NCBI GenBank assembly: GCA_003999685.1
Contig: CP021232.1
Coordinates: 310,001-374,000, forward strand
Origin: Taiwanofungus camphoratus
Taxonomy: Eukaryota > Basidiomycota > Agaricomycetes > Polyporales > Taiwanofungaceae
Length of the DNA stretch: 64,000 nucleotides
Reading direction: 5' to 3'
Below the pieces are notes generated by a model. That model saw only the letters and a program-made list of their open reading frames with translations, did not search any database and was not told the DNA's origin. Both the position numbers and the translations under genes were made by a program. Below are positions 11,113 to 22,958 of this stretch, piece by piece. Position 1 is the stretch's first letter, and the number at the start of each line of letters is the position of its first letter.

Positions 11113-11897
11113 ATGTTTGGTTGCGTCGTAGCGGGCCGTCTATTACAGACAAACCTCCAGCAAGTCGACGAGACACACGCGCTCTTCGAACTGCCCTCAG
11201 CCAGCACAATCAACCACATCTGTGTATTTTTGCTCGGAACTGGTACTTGTCTGTCCTCTTGTGTCTCATTTACGATCACCCGTCTGGGCATTCATGGTCT
11301 TCATGGTCCAACTTGAACATATTGACTGACTCACGCGACGGGGCTCCGTTCACCCGCAGTTCCCTTCCCGGACGGATTCGGCGCAACAGTGCACTTCCAC
11401 TGGCCCGGCAAGGGCTTCCAGCTGCTCGGGATGTGCGTTCGGCCGTCGTGCCCACCCGCACACTGAGTGCTAACCACGCTCACAGGCTCTCGAACGAAAA
11501 GCCCTCGGCGATCTTCCGCCTCCGCGGCAACTTCTCCACCCAGTCCTCGAACAACACCCTCTTCACCAACGGCATGCCCGCGCCCGGCGCAAGCCCAGCG
11601 GACGTGCCTGCGATTCTGGGGATCGCCATCGAGCCGCTCCCCTCCATTCTCGCGCAGGTCTCTGTGCTACCTTCTGCGGTCGCCAAGGCCACGCCGCCGC
11701 CAGACGCGACGCTGCTCGCGGAGCGCATCGTGAAGCACCTGTTCAACTACGTGTCGGGCTTCGTAGGCGGCGGAGGCGGCGGCGCCATGATCACGCCGGA
11801 GAGCCAGGTGCCGATGGCGATAATCGCGAAGTGGTACGAAACGTTTATGAGCAAAGTGCGGAATACGGGAGTCGGGTTTTTGGAGAATCAGGAATAA
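11113..11897 (+). CDS. OPI10: Hikeshi/OPI10 family protein (Hsp70 nuclear import)
   Basis: Animal Hikeshi carries Hsp70 through nuclear pores during heat stress; the yeast homologue is Opi10. The exons 11113-11242, 11360-11432 and 11486-11897 join in phase and give 204 residues, against about 197 in animals. The N-terminus [18 protein letters not shown] is the family signature. [38 protein letters not shown] and [15 protein letters not shown] follow. The C-terminus has [12 protein letters not shown], matching the WYE-x-F motif of the family. A Gly-rich loop ([11 protein letters not shown]) replaces the usual linker before the C-terminal domain. Assignment rests on the end-to-end motif order and is secure. 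The role in Hsp70 import is inferred from the family. Confidence 0.92.
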
Positions 11898-12961
11898 GAT
11901 GGATGCGTTTACTCTCCTGCATGTTCATTGTCGCGCATATTTTGCATATCTTATTACATGCTTTCAGATCTTACAGTATGCTTGATCATCCAGATCCACT
12001 GAGACTGGTACGCCTATTCAGGTAATCACGAACCATTGCCATGAGGCAATGCGGGTCTCGTCCTGATCGGAATGGGATCGTTCGACGTGCAAAACTACCG
12101 TTACTCACAAGGGAAGACGAGGAAGATGCGCTAGACCGACACGAAGCATCCTCCAAACTCTCGAATATAGCTTTCTCGTATCTAACATTCTACCACCTGT
12201 CTCTGGTAGGTTGAGTGGCACAAGGGGCGTGTGGACGGAGGACCCGGACAAGTACTGATCGAATTGCCTTTGTCTGAGCGGGCTTGTGCGCTAGGTTCGC
12301 AACGTTTCTAGAAGATGAGCCAGATAGTACCTATGTTCAGACTCGAAACATTCCCCGTTGATACTAAGGTAAAATGGCCTCGACACTTACGAAATTGATC
12401 ACAATATTTAGCACACTGGCATGCACCCGGAGTCGATAAGCTTTTCAGTAGAGCGAGGAGTACACACATACCTTGGATATGGGGATCATAACATTCATCT
12501 CTAGTACACATGGCATCTCCAGCCCTCTTTGCAAAACCTGCGAAAGCTGCTCCACGGAGCTCGGTTACACGCCTCTGCGATTGCAGTGTCTATTGTACAC
12601 AGAGGTACACTTGCTAGTTTATTCCTCGAAGTAATGTACGCAGTCGGACAGAGGAGGCCCACCGAGCCTCTCGCGTCAGCATTCGTGCTATAGCTACCTT
12701 TGGTGTAGCACTGGCAGAACGCCTACCGGCAGCCGCCAATACTGCTACCGGTACTCTCCTAAGTATAGGCGGAGAGAGCGGTATATAAGAGAATCGGCAG
12801 CTCTTCGAAGAAGTCGTACCCCACAGCGGACCCACACAAGTGAGTGTAGTTGGGAGTTCGCTGCGCCTTCACGGTGGTCACGGTCTCTCTAGTAGTTCCA
12901 GCGCTGGCGTTCATCAGATCCGGACCTACGGTACAAATACAGGCCTCGTCCTCAAGCAAGT
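11898..12961. other. Intergenic, promoter side of enoyl-CoA hydratase
   Basis: No gene is recognised. A TATATAAG motif lies near 12782-12789, about 175 bp upstream of the enoyl-CoA hydratase ATG, and could serve that gene or mark an untranslated first exon. The rest shows no structure I can interpret. Confidence 0.4.
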
Positions 12962-14178
12962 ATGTCGCTCCTCCGTCCATATCAGCGCTCCCTTCGTGCT
13001 CTTCCGTCCTTCACCTTCACCCGCCAGGCATCCCCAATCCTCCGGCTGCGTCTCATGTCCAGTTCGACTGGAAGTTCACAATATGAGTACATCCTGACCT
13101 CTCGCCCTGCGGAGGGTGTTGGTCTCATCACGCTGAACCGCCCGAAGGCTCTCAACGCGCTGTCCTCTCCACTCTTTGTGGAGCTCAACCATGCGTTGGC
13201 CGCATTCGACGGGGACGAGGAGGTGCGTGCGCTCGTGCTGACGGGGAGCGAGCGTGCCTTTGCAGGTTTGTGTGCCCCCCACGCATCTGCGCGTATGTAT
13301 ACGAATATGCTGAGGCGAATTGACGCGAAGCGGGCGCGGACATCAAGGAGATGAAGGACAAGGAGTGTACGTGTATTGCCCGTTCTCAACAGCAGTAGAT
13401 ACATGATGTTTCGATGGCAGACTCGGACGTGTTCAAGAACAAGTTCCTCGAGAACTGGTCGCTCATAACCAGCATCCGCAAGCCCATCATCGCCGCCGTC
13501 AGCGGCTACGCGGTGCGTTCCGGCCATCCTGTCACTACTGAGCTTACCCCGGACTGGGCTGACGTCACACCCGCGCAGCTCGGCGGCGGCTGCGAACTTG
13601 CGATGATGTGCGACATCATCCTCGCCTCGCCGACTGCCGTCTTTGGCCAGCCCGAAATCAACATCGGTGTCATCCCAGGCGGCGGCGGCACACAGGTGAG
13701 CGCCCTCGCCGACCACAGCCTCAAACCTCTCCCCTTACTCGTGTTGTCCGCCTCCGCTCCCAGCGTCTCGCCCGCGCCATCGGCAAGTCGCGCACGATGG
13801 AGCTCACGCTCACCGGCCGCAACTTCACCGGCGCGGAGGCCGCGTCGTGGGGGCTCGTCTCGCGCGTCGTCGGCGAGGGCGAGGGGCAGGTCGTCAAGGA
13901 GGCGGTCGAGATGGCCAGGGTGATCGCGAGCAAGAGCGCGATCGCGGTGCAGGCGGGCAAGGAGGCGGTGAACGTGGCGTACGAGAGCACGCTCGCAGAG
14001 GGGCTGAGGTACGAGCGGAGGCTGTTCCACGGGCTGTTTGCGACGAAGGACCAGAAGGAGGGTGGGTGGCTAATCCGTCTTGTTTGCTTCTGCCCCGAGA
14101 TGGGATGAAATGCTGATGTGCGTTGCAGGAATGGCCGCGTTTGCAGAGAAGAGGAAGCCGAACTGGTCACACGCGTGA
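12962..14178 (+). CDS. ECHS1: Enoyl-CoA hydratase, mitochondrial type
   Basis: The enzyme hydrates trans-2-enoyl-CoA in beta-oxidation and branched-chain amino-acid breakdown. The six exons 12962-13265, 13331-13366, 13421-13512, 13579-13695, 13764-14061 and 14129-14178 join in phase to 298 residues, close to the family norm of 290. The first 30 residues ([17 protein letters not shown], Arg-rich without acids) look like a mitochondrial presequence. Crotonase features follow: [13 protein letters not shown], the oxyanion segment [11 protein letters not shown] (partly on a 36-nt exon), [18 protein letters not shown] with the first catalytic Glu, and [18 protein letters not shown] with the second. 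The tail [10 protein letters not shown] corresponds to the usual KRKANFTNE-like end. All introns are GT-AG, 47-69 nt. Confidence 0.95.
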
Positions 14179-14748
14179 AGTACGAGCGTGCATTCTGGCG
14201 CAGAAGAACGACTCAAAAACAGGTTGTGACACTTCGGATTATCTACCTTGTACAATTAGCATTTGTATATCATCTAAAACATGGAGTGCTTTCGATTGAG
14301 TTTTATATCGTGACGTATCGCTCTCCAGGACGGATATCCTCTCGGGTGCACTCCCTGATTTGCACTATGCCATCGAGCGATGGATCTCTAACACTCTTCA
14401 GTCGACCCAATCCATGGTATTGCAAGGCAGGATCTTCGCCGCTTTTTCGTGCTGATTAATCATGTCCGAGATGTACATACTAGGTCGAATCGGCAAAAGA
14501 GTGACAACTTGCTAATCCTGACAGTGGGAGCGCTTCTTATGAGCCATGAAATCTGGCCAAGTATATCATGTCCCACACTTATTGTGTGGCCAATACATGC
14601 ACTGTACATTCGACAATGCGCTGACGATACAGATAGACGAAGGCCAAAATCTACATGGGCACGATCAGGTACACCATAAATATAAAATACTCAGCCAATG
14701 ATCCCATTCTCGCTGTATGAGTACTGGCCAATATCTGCCGATCCACTT
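14179..14748. other. Convergent intergenic interval
   Basis: This interval lies between the 3' ends of enoyl-CoA hydratase (+) and the alpha/beta hydrolase (-). I see no gene or repeat. It is AT-rich near the enoyl-CoA hydratase end, consistent with a 3' UTR. Confidence 0.5.
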
Positions 14749-16204
14749 CTACAGTCTGCTCTTAGCTTTGTTCTTGCATGCAGATTCCTGGTTGAGTACT
14801 GCCCATATGGCCTCCGCCAATGCTCGAGGGCGGGTTTGCGGCACCTACGTAGGACATAAGTGAGTGGAATGTATACCAATCGGTGAACCGCACTCTCGAC
14901 AAAGTCGGTGAGAGACTGACCAGGTGCCCAGAGCCCTCTATCAGGCGGTGAGAGGCGTATTTATCCTGCGCACCTCTCGTGAGGACATAGTTCCTCACGT
15001 CGTTCGAGCTGGGTTGATATGAGAGCCGTCTCTGATGCGAAGAACCGATAGACGCACATATAGTCGTCGATCTCACCGTACATGATGTGCACCGGGACGG
15101 CGGCACAGAGAGACACCAGGTAGTTGTAGGCGCGTACTCGACCAATATTGGTATGATCCCGATAGCAGGACTAGAAGTGGTCGCATATATACAATCCGGG
15201 TCCCAGGGTCGTGTGCATAATGAGTGAGCGGCATGAGTGCGAACTTCAATCGTGAGCAGCTTACAGCTTCGTGAACTCTAGGGCACTTGAGCGTCACGCC
15301 TTCCTTTTTGTCCGGGTAGTCGGACGTTGGCAGGTCCCGTAAGCCGTGGTCCTTCGCGTAATACTTACGATTACTTCCCAGCGCACGGATGGGTGTCTAA
15401 TACGCACCACAAACGCACGGAGCACGCGCGAGTCCCAAGTCTTGTAGCCGGGTCGGGACTGCAGCCACGCCAGAGCTTCTTCCCGAGAGGGAAAGATGTC
15501 CCGGCGCTTCTCTGCACTCTGGGTTAGGAATCCTGTGAGCTTCGAGGATGCGCCATGCGGGTCCTGAGGGAAGATCATAGGTTCAACCAACACAAGCGAC
15601 TTAAAGGAGAGCTTGGGCGTGAATGTCCCTGCCAGAATCCTGGATGAGGTGCATGTTTAGACTAAGGCATACTCGCAAGACACAGTTTGAGCACACACAA
15701 TGCAGCGGCGCCCATGGAGTGCCCAACACCGACCAGATTGCGCTGGCTGAAGTTGATGTCAACACCCGTCCCTAGGCCCGTCAGAAAGATGTGTACCGCG
15801 CGCGCGTACTCCTCCCAGCTAACTGCACGCGCGGCGGGCGTAGCGCTATGATCAGAGAGCAGTACCTTCCATAAAATCGGACGTCACCGACAAACGGAGT
15901 ATCCCCATTTCAGGGTCTGCTCGTTCAGCACGGCAGCATCGCCATGGTTCGGACAGTCGATGCTCCAGGCCTCCCGGATGGCCACCGCTGAGCCGTTACC
16001 TGCACGACCCAGCTGCTCGTACAGGTCCTCGATTGTCGGCTCCCACTGCTCCTTGTGATGGCCCGTTCCATGCGCAAATATCAGAGTGAGCGCCTCCGGG
16101 GTGTTGGACGCGAGCTTGGGGACCCAGTATCGCTTCGCGGTGATCAGGAGGGGGTAATTCGGGCGGGGATCGCAAACGTAGGATTCGCAGCTGAGAGATG
16201 GCAT
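14749..16204 (-). CDS. Alpha/beta hydrolase fold protein
   Basis: The true ATG is at 16204 (MPSLSCESYVCDPRPNYPLL). In order: ITAKRYWVPK, LTLIFAHGTGHHKEQWEP (oxyanion HG), AWSIDCPNHGDAAVLNE, SWEEYARAVHIFLTGLG, the nucleophile elbow GVGHSMGAAAL, LVLVEPMIFPQD with a candidate acid, REEALAWLQSRPGYKTW, LRDLPTSDYPDKKEGVTLKC, HIMYGEIDDY and GSGHL with the catalytic His. After GSGHL a GT donor and a TAG acceptor lead into a last exon, VPQTRPRALAEAIWAVLNQ, ending at 14749. That exon is the standard C-terminal helix of the fold. The substrate cannot be told. The gene seems intact, in contrast to its copy at 1-1329. The junction of exons 1 and 2 (near 15890) is the weakest boundary. It is divergent from DUS3. 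Confidence 0.8.
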
Positions 16205-16554
16205 GGCTAACCCCAAAGCAATGTGTTTTCAGAGAGATAAGTGCTTTGCTCACGGCCTCAGGCCGACATGGATATTCAGTGCTAGCCGAGGACCGTGGCC
16301 CAGCGATTCGTGGATCGTGGAATTCACCAAGCTCGGTGACCGGGAGATGACCGAGGGCCGAGGCAAGCATTTACATCTAATCTAATCTAAGAAGCGTCTA
16401 CATGATCGATCTAATCTGTCGCAAATCTCATTCACTCCAAAGTCGTCCACTCCAGTTGGAACACACTTGAATTTATCACTAGTCTTACGCCCACCGGTCG
16501 CACTGACCCTGCGACGAAAGCAGTTTGTGAAAGCTCCCAAATTATCAACATTGA
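16205..16554. promoter_or_regulatory. Divergent promoter region, hydrolase / DUS3
   Basis: This 350-bp interval lies between two outward-facing ATGs. It holds a short TCTAA microsatellite (about 16375-16389). I recognise no further element. Confidence 0.4.
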
Positions 16555-19270
16555 ATGTCTGGTGTACAACCGGGCACTGCGCCAATCAAATCAAAGTATG
16601 CCGGTCTTGTTTAGTCATGAAATCATGCTGAAAGTCCTCCTGTATAACAGTTTCCTTGTATCCGCTGTACCGCGAGCTGCGCCTGACGACGATGCAGCTG
16701 AGGGAAGTACAAGTCATGTAAATGGTCGCTCTCGAGGTGAGAATAACGCATCCGAGCAAGATCCCCAAGCTGGCAAAAAACTCTCTGGAGCGCAGCGCAA
16801 AAAGTGGTCGAAAGAGGAGAAGAAGAACAAACGCGGTGCGAATAAAGGTCGTCGTTTCCAGAAGGTGCGCGACGAAGTAGAGCTCTGCTGGCGCATCGCA
16901 AGCGGACAGAGTTGCGAATTCGGCTCAGAGTACGAACGTTCCCCATCTCACCTTTTGCTTGTTGACACGTCGGTCGGCTTTTAGGTGTAGGTTCACCCAT
17001 GATATCTCAGCCTATCTGGCGGCCAAGCCGCGTGATATTCGCTTTCCTTGGGCGATTGACCTTGGCGACAGTCCCCCTTTTGTTGGCATACCGTCATCTG
17101 ACGACTCCGAGATGACTGACGAAAAGAACCCCTCCGTGGACTTCTCGACGAAGTGTCCTGTTTTTGAAAGGACAGGAGAGTGTAAGCACGGCCTGAAGTG
17201 CCGCTTCTTAGGCGGCCATGTCCGCGAAGGCGAAAATGGGGCTCTGGAGCTGTTCACCGACGAAGAAAAGAAGGCTCATGCCGCAGCTACTGAGACTGAA
17301 CTCAACTTCATCGATCCCACTACGTTGAAACTCATCCGCACCAAGAAGGTAAAAATTCCACATCGGCTGATTCCCCAGTCTTTCATCTGATTCATCTCAG
17401 TATCCGCATCCGATCACGGATGCCTATTTGAAAGAGCTACAGGCAGTTGGAGATGAAGATAAGGGCGACAAGGGCGCCAGGTTGTCTGAAAAGGATGAAG
17501 GGCATGTACCGGAACCAGAGCAAGTAACCGACGGCGGTACTCAGGCCACAGCCCCCGCCGCAGAAGTCCAAGTGGATGCCAAGGAAGACTTGTCTCAAGT
17601 CGATACTCCCGATGTGCCTATGCGCTTCTCAGAAAAGAAGAGGCTATATTGGACTGGCAAAACGTGTGAGTTGCGCCGAAGCTAAACTTTTGCCCCGATC
17701 ATGGAGGCATGTGTGCCGCACTCATAGATCTTGCACCCCTTACCACCGTCGGAAATCTTGTATGTTATGCGTTTTTGTGACATGCTCGGAAAGTCATTTT
17801 TTCTCTTCTAGCCTTTCCGGCGCCTCTGTGTTGACTACGGTGCCGACATCACATGCGGAGAAAGTGGGTAGCATTTCCGTCCCACAACTTGGCAGTTTCG
17901 TCTGAAAATTCAATAGTGGGACTGGCAATGTCCTTCCTTCAGGGCTCAAAAGAAGAGTGGTCCCTCATAAGACGACACCCTTCGGAGTCCATCTTTGGTG
18001 TGCAGCTTGCGGGCAGCAAGCCCTCCCTGCTTGTTCCTGCCGCTGAGATCATCGGGAAAGAATGCGCGGGGAATCTCGACTTCGTCGATCTCAATTGCGG
18101 GTGCCCGATCGACCTCGTTTACAAGACTGGGAGTGGATCGGCCTGTGTGTGATCTGTTAAATCGACCTGTTCCAGGCTGACGTGCGACCCACACAGTACT
18201 CGATGCAGCGGGAAGGTTGGGAAAGATCGTTGTAGGCATGAACAAGGCCCTTGGCGATATCCCCGTAACCGTCAAGCTACGGACCGGTGTTAAAGATGGG
18301 CGTAACAATGCGCACAAGCTCATGCCCCGTCTCGGCCCTGAATTTAACGCAGCAGCACTTACGGTACGTACCACAGCTAAAATACGTCATTGCGCGCCAT
18401 TCGTCCTCATTACCACTACATAGTTGCATGGTCGTACACGGCAGCAACGTTACACCAAATTGGCAGACTGGGAATATATTAAGCAATGCGTTGAGGCCGT
18501 CAGAGCACGAGAGGCAGAAGAAAACTGTACGTCCATTCAGACATTCCCGTTCGGAATTCACGTACTGACACTTCTCTCAGTGGCACCAATACCGATCTTC
18601 GGCGGAGGCGACTGCTTCTCGTCTGAAGATTACTGGGAGAAGATGGAGAGTAGCGGCGTCGACGGAGTGATGATCGGCCGAGGTGCGCTCATTAAGCCTT
18701 GGATATTCACAGAGATCAAGGAAAGAAGGGAGTGGGATATCAGCTCAAGAGAGCGTCTTCAGCTGGTCAGGAAGGTAAGAGCCATCATTCCGCCGCATGA
18801 ATGGTTTCTGATCTCATATGATGTGACGTGAATTAGTACGCGGAATACGGGTTGAGGTATGCACTCTCGAATTAAACCATACATACGAGTGGATATTCTG
18901 ACACGTCCTACAGCCATTTTGGTTCAGACACAGCTGGCGTCAACACCACCCGCCGGTATTTATGTGAAGCACTGTCATTTCAGTATCGATACATTCCCAT
19001 CGGTCTACTGGAGCATCTTCCAGGTCGCATCAACGACCGCGCCCCTGCTTTCCGCGGGCGAGATGAGCTAGGTAAAGCAGGTTCTCCTGTATACACTTTA
19101 GGACTTTCGTGCTTATGAGAATTCCCATCACAGAAACGTTGCTGGCCAGTGGAGACAGTCGGGACTGGGTCAGAATCTCGGAGATGTTCCTTGGACCAGC
19201 TCCCGAATCGTGGACGTTCACTCCTAAGCACAAAAGCAATGCGTATGGAGGCGAAGAGAGCCAAGGTTGA
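16555..19270 (+). CDS. DUS3: tRNA-dihydrouridine(47) synthase, Dus3 type
   Basis: This flavoenzyme reduces uridine 47 in the variable loop of cytosolic tRNAs. The start at 16555 ([13 protein letters not shown]) is chosen because it splices in phase to [18 protein letters not shown] at 16651. A Lys-rich stretch follows, then two CCCH zinc fingers, [12 protein letters not shown]...CRFTH and [18 protein letters not shown], as expected for Dus3. The catalytic TIM barrel shows [49 protein letters not shown] (with the acid Cys), [36 protein letters not shown] and [18 protein letters not shown]. The C-terminal helical domain ([34 protein letters not shown]) ends in [10 protein letters not shown] at 19270. 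More than ten short introns break the gene. Confidence 0.93.
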
Positions 19271-19857
19271 ATAATTTTAAGGTAGGGCTCACGTTGTAGA
19301 CTTACGTACATTGTTACCTATTATATCATACGCGTCGATGCTCGTGCTTTACCGTTCGGTTTCGTTCGACCGTCGCCTCGACAGGGGGTCATTGCATCAT
19401 AGGCAGATACTTTAATGAACCCCCTCCTTCCCAGACGCATACATTGTCGGTCTAGGGGTACAGCACGGGGACTATAACCGCTACAAGTTGAGCGTGGAGG
19501 CTAACTGTGTCTCCGGACTAAGAAAAGAAATAATGATGCTAGCCGTGACAGTTCGTCGTTAGTTCGGTCTCACGACGGACGAATGATTGGATACCATGAT
19601 TGATGCCGCAAGGGTCCCAAGCGATATAGCGCCGAGCGGAGAGGGGAGCGGGAGATGATGTATATGTTTTCGGAAAGAGTGACAAATAGGGACATCCGTT
19701 TCCATTACGAAACAAACGCGCCCGCATTCCGTGTAGGACTGCATTCGCCGCGTGCAAGCCGCCTAGACACCTTGGCGGCCGACTCTCCTATCGTGTTATA
19801 TAACCAGTCGTTGCCAGATCACTCTCGTTTCCGTCTCGTCCCTTTACGCCCACCATC
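19271..19857. promoter_or_regulatory. Promoter interval of UDP-glucose dehydrogenase
   Basis: A TATATAA sequence near 19797-19803 lies about 55 bp upstream of the UDP-glucose dehydrogenase ATG and is a good TATA-box candidate. I see nothing else in the interval. Confidence 0.5.
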
Positions 19858-21669
19858 ATGGCCCCGGTTAAAGTCACCAAGATTTGCTGCAGTAAGTTTC
19901 CTGGCATGTGCGAGTCAGTCCGTTATGCTGAGTGCATGGTCGACTAGTCGGCGCGGGATACGTGGGTGAGCGGAAGCTTTCTCGGACTTGGCCAGCACTG
20001 AACGGATCGTCTTCTTCCCAGGCGGCCCAACATGCGCTGTTATTGCTCTCAAATGTCCACACATTACTGTCACCATCGTCGATCTCAACCAGGCCCGCAT
20101 TGACGCGTGGAATAGTCCGGACTTCCTCTTGCCCATTTATGAACCGGGTCTCGTAGACGTTGTCAAGCAGGCGCGCGGCCGCAACCTGTTCTTCTCGACC
20201 GATGCCGACCAGGGGATCCAGGAAGCGGACCTCATCTTCGTCAGCGTCAATACTCCTACGAAAAAGAGTGGTGTAGGAGCCGGGTTTGCCGCGGATCTGA
20301 AGTATGTCTCCTGATAGATTGTGTCGTTCACTGTTGACACGTACACAGCTATGTCGAACTTGCCACCCGACGTATCGCCGCTGTTGCCCACTCATCAAAG
20401 ATCGTGGTGGAGAAGTCCACTGTGCCATGCCGGACTGCAGAGTCGATGCGTACCATCCTTGAAGCCAACTCGCGACCTGGCACTCGCTTCGACATTCTGT
20501 CCAATCCCGAGTTTCTTGCAGAGGGCACTGCTATCACCGACTTGTTCAAGCCCGACCGTGTGCTAATTGGCTCGCTGCAGACTCCAGAAGGGAAGGATGC
20601 ATGCGAGTCACTCGCAGAAGTCTACTCCAACTGGGTACCGTAAGTCTACCGATGTATCTACATTGCATCGGCATCCTCATACATACGCATACATAATGCA
20701 GGAAGGGCCGTATCCTGACCGTTGGCCTCTGGTCCTCCGAGCTTTCCAAGCTTGCTGCAAACGCAATGCTTGCGCAGCGCATCTCATCCATCAATGCCCT
20801 GTCCGCGATTTGTGAAGCAACGGGTGCCAACATCGACGAAGTCGCACATGCAATCGGTTTTGACTCCCGCATTGGGCCCAAGTTCCTGCGCGCGTCTGTG
20901 GGCTTTGGCGGCTCGTGTTTCCAGAAGGACATCCTCAATCTCGTGTACCTCAGCGAGAGCCTGCACCTACCGCAGGTCGCAGCGTACTGGCGCCAGGTCG
21001 TTGAGATGAACGAATACCAGAAGAGCCGGTTCTCGAAGACGGTCGTCGACACGCTCTTCAACACTATCACGGGCAAGGTAAGTTATCCTTCCTTCATTTG
21101 TCCTTCAGTCATCACCAAGACTCGTCTAGCATATTGCCGTTCTGGGCTTCGCATTCAAGGCCGATACTGGCGACACGCGTGAATCGCCTGCCATTTCCCT
21201 CGTGCGCGACTTCCTCTCCGAGCGCGCCTTCGTCACGATCTATGACCCCCAAGTTGAGGAGGCGCAGATCTGGCTAGACCTCGCCGAAGCCTCTCCCTTG
21301 GTCCCTTTGGAAACCAGTTCGTGGTACAATGCATTGCTTTAACCTTCGGTTGCCTGATATAATGGATTTTCCTGCAGTCAAAAAGCAGGTCACCATCGTT
21401 CACTCTGCTGTCGAGGCGTGTAAGAACAAGGAGGCCGTCGTGATCGCGACCGAGTGGAACGAATTCCGCGAGATCGACTGGCAGGCCGTGTACACGAACA
21501 TGAACAAACCGGCGTTTGTGTTTGACGGACGGCTCCTCGTCGACGCAGATAAGCTGCGGCAAATCGGATTCAAGGTCTGTCCTCACATTAATCGCAGTCA
21601 TGATGCTGTTCGTAATTGTGTATTCCTTGATTTCAGGTCACTACCATTGGTCGTGGCGAAAGACTTTGA
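19858..21669 (+). CDS. UGD1: UDP-glucose 6-dehydrogenase
   Basis: The enzyme oxidises UDP-glucose to UDP-glucuronate with two NAD+, supplying UDP-xylose and glucuronate for glycans and cell-surface polysaccharide. Exon 1 (19858-19891) gives [11 protein letters not shown]. Exon 2 (19948-19965) is an 18-nt microexon spelling IGAGYVG, the Rossmann glycine motif. Exon 3 starts at 20022 with [12 protein letters not shown]. Later features: [40 protein letters not shown], the hinge helix with [36 protein letters not shown] with the catalytic Cys, [19 protein letters not shown] and a C-terminal UDP-binding domain with [12 protein letters not shown]. It ends at 21669 with TTIGRGERL. All key residues are visible and the gene looks intact. 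Confidence 0.95.
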
Positions 21670-22958
21670 TCCCACCTTGGAGGTGTTTTATCCATTGGCT
21701 TTGTATCGAGAACAATGATATTATTCGCGCTCGTGTCTGTTGATACCAATATTATAGTAAACCCTCAATCGCGTATTTTGTCTTTCATCATAGGATCATT
21801 TCCAATATATTGTGTCTAGAGCATGGTCAGCAATGCTGATATAGCCATATGACAATAGACAAAACACTCCAATTCTCTTCGAGCAGATAACATGACAACT
21901 TACAGCAGATGGAAGATCACCAAACGAGATCATGAAATTCGTTTTGTTCGGTCAATCATACGTGACCGTACAGTGCTCTGCACGTTGAGTATGGACGACG
22001 TCTTTCGAGCATTACGTCGCATTAAAGCGGCTTAAAATTACTGTCCCTTGAGCGGGATCAAGAATAGCACTTTGCAGTTAGTAGTTAGTGGGAATGCCCC
22101 GGGGAGATAATGTGTTGAGGCCTGCGGGAAAATGATGATCAATGGCTTGCATGGCCAAACCCAAGCAAAGACTTTATCACTGCCATCCTCTTCTCCAAAA
22201 AGCTATTAAATTCAATATCGTTTCTTTCCATGGTATTTGAAAATTCCGCCACATTACCTTGAACAAATCACTAGGGAGGTTTGAAGAGATGCTAATGTAG
22301 AAAGGATCGATGTAAAGGATCGTCTTGAGTTGTAGCAAACACTAAGTGGCTCGGCGAGAATTGACAAGAATGATAGTTGAGCGGACAAGCACTTAGCACA
22401 ATGGATGTACTCCCCCGACTTGTCCTTGGTTATAACATCTCCAACGACACCTAATCCCTGAGACAAACACTCGGAGTTCGCATGGCAGAACCAACTAGGA
22501 AGGAAAATATCGTACGTGCATAAGCGGCATATAAATAATGCTTGATGACAGGCGAGAAGAGTACGTGCAAAACTCGAGCCGCTCAAGCACACAGCAGTAA
22601 AACTCCTTACTGTTAACAGACGGCAATGAGCATAGAAGCCCCATGCGAAATGCAGGCCTTACGGTTTCCGTACTCCAACCAACGCTCAGCCGTAGGATGC
22701 CCCGTGCATCAAGCATCGGCAGTCTCTTTTTGAAAGATTGGATCCACCCGGTATCACTCATCTCTGGACTGTCCTATTGGGCATTGCCTACCTCCGAGAA
22801 ACTCAAACCTATCGAGATAGTTACACTGTCAAGTTCGTAAAAGTTATCCCGAGATAGGATGGATGGCATTGACTCGGGAGAGGTGGAAACAGTCCAGTAT
22901 TTCGGATTTGGCGGTCCTTTGAAGCCTCCACGGAGTGTATTTCTCTTCGCTGTTGCCT
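21670..22958. other. Intergenic, 3' of UDP-glucose dehydrogenase
   Basis: No gene is recognised. Minus-strand frames at 22495-22761 and 22774-22971 have weak F-box-protein flavour and may be decayed 3' exons of the F-box relic next door. Confidence 0.4.
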
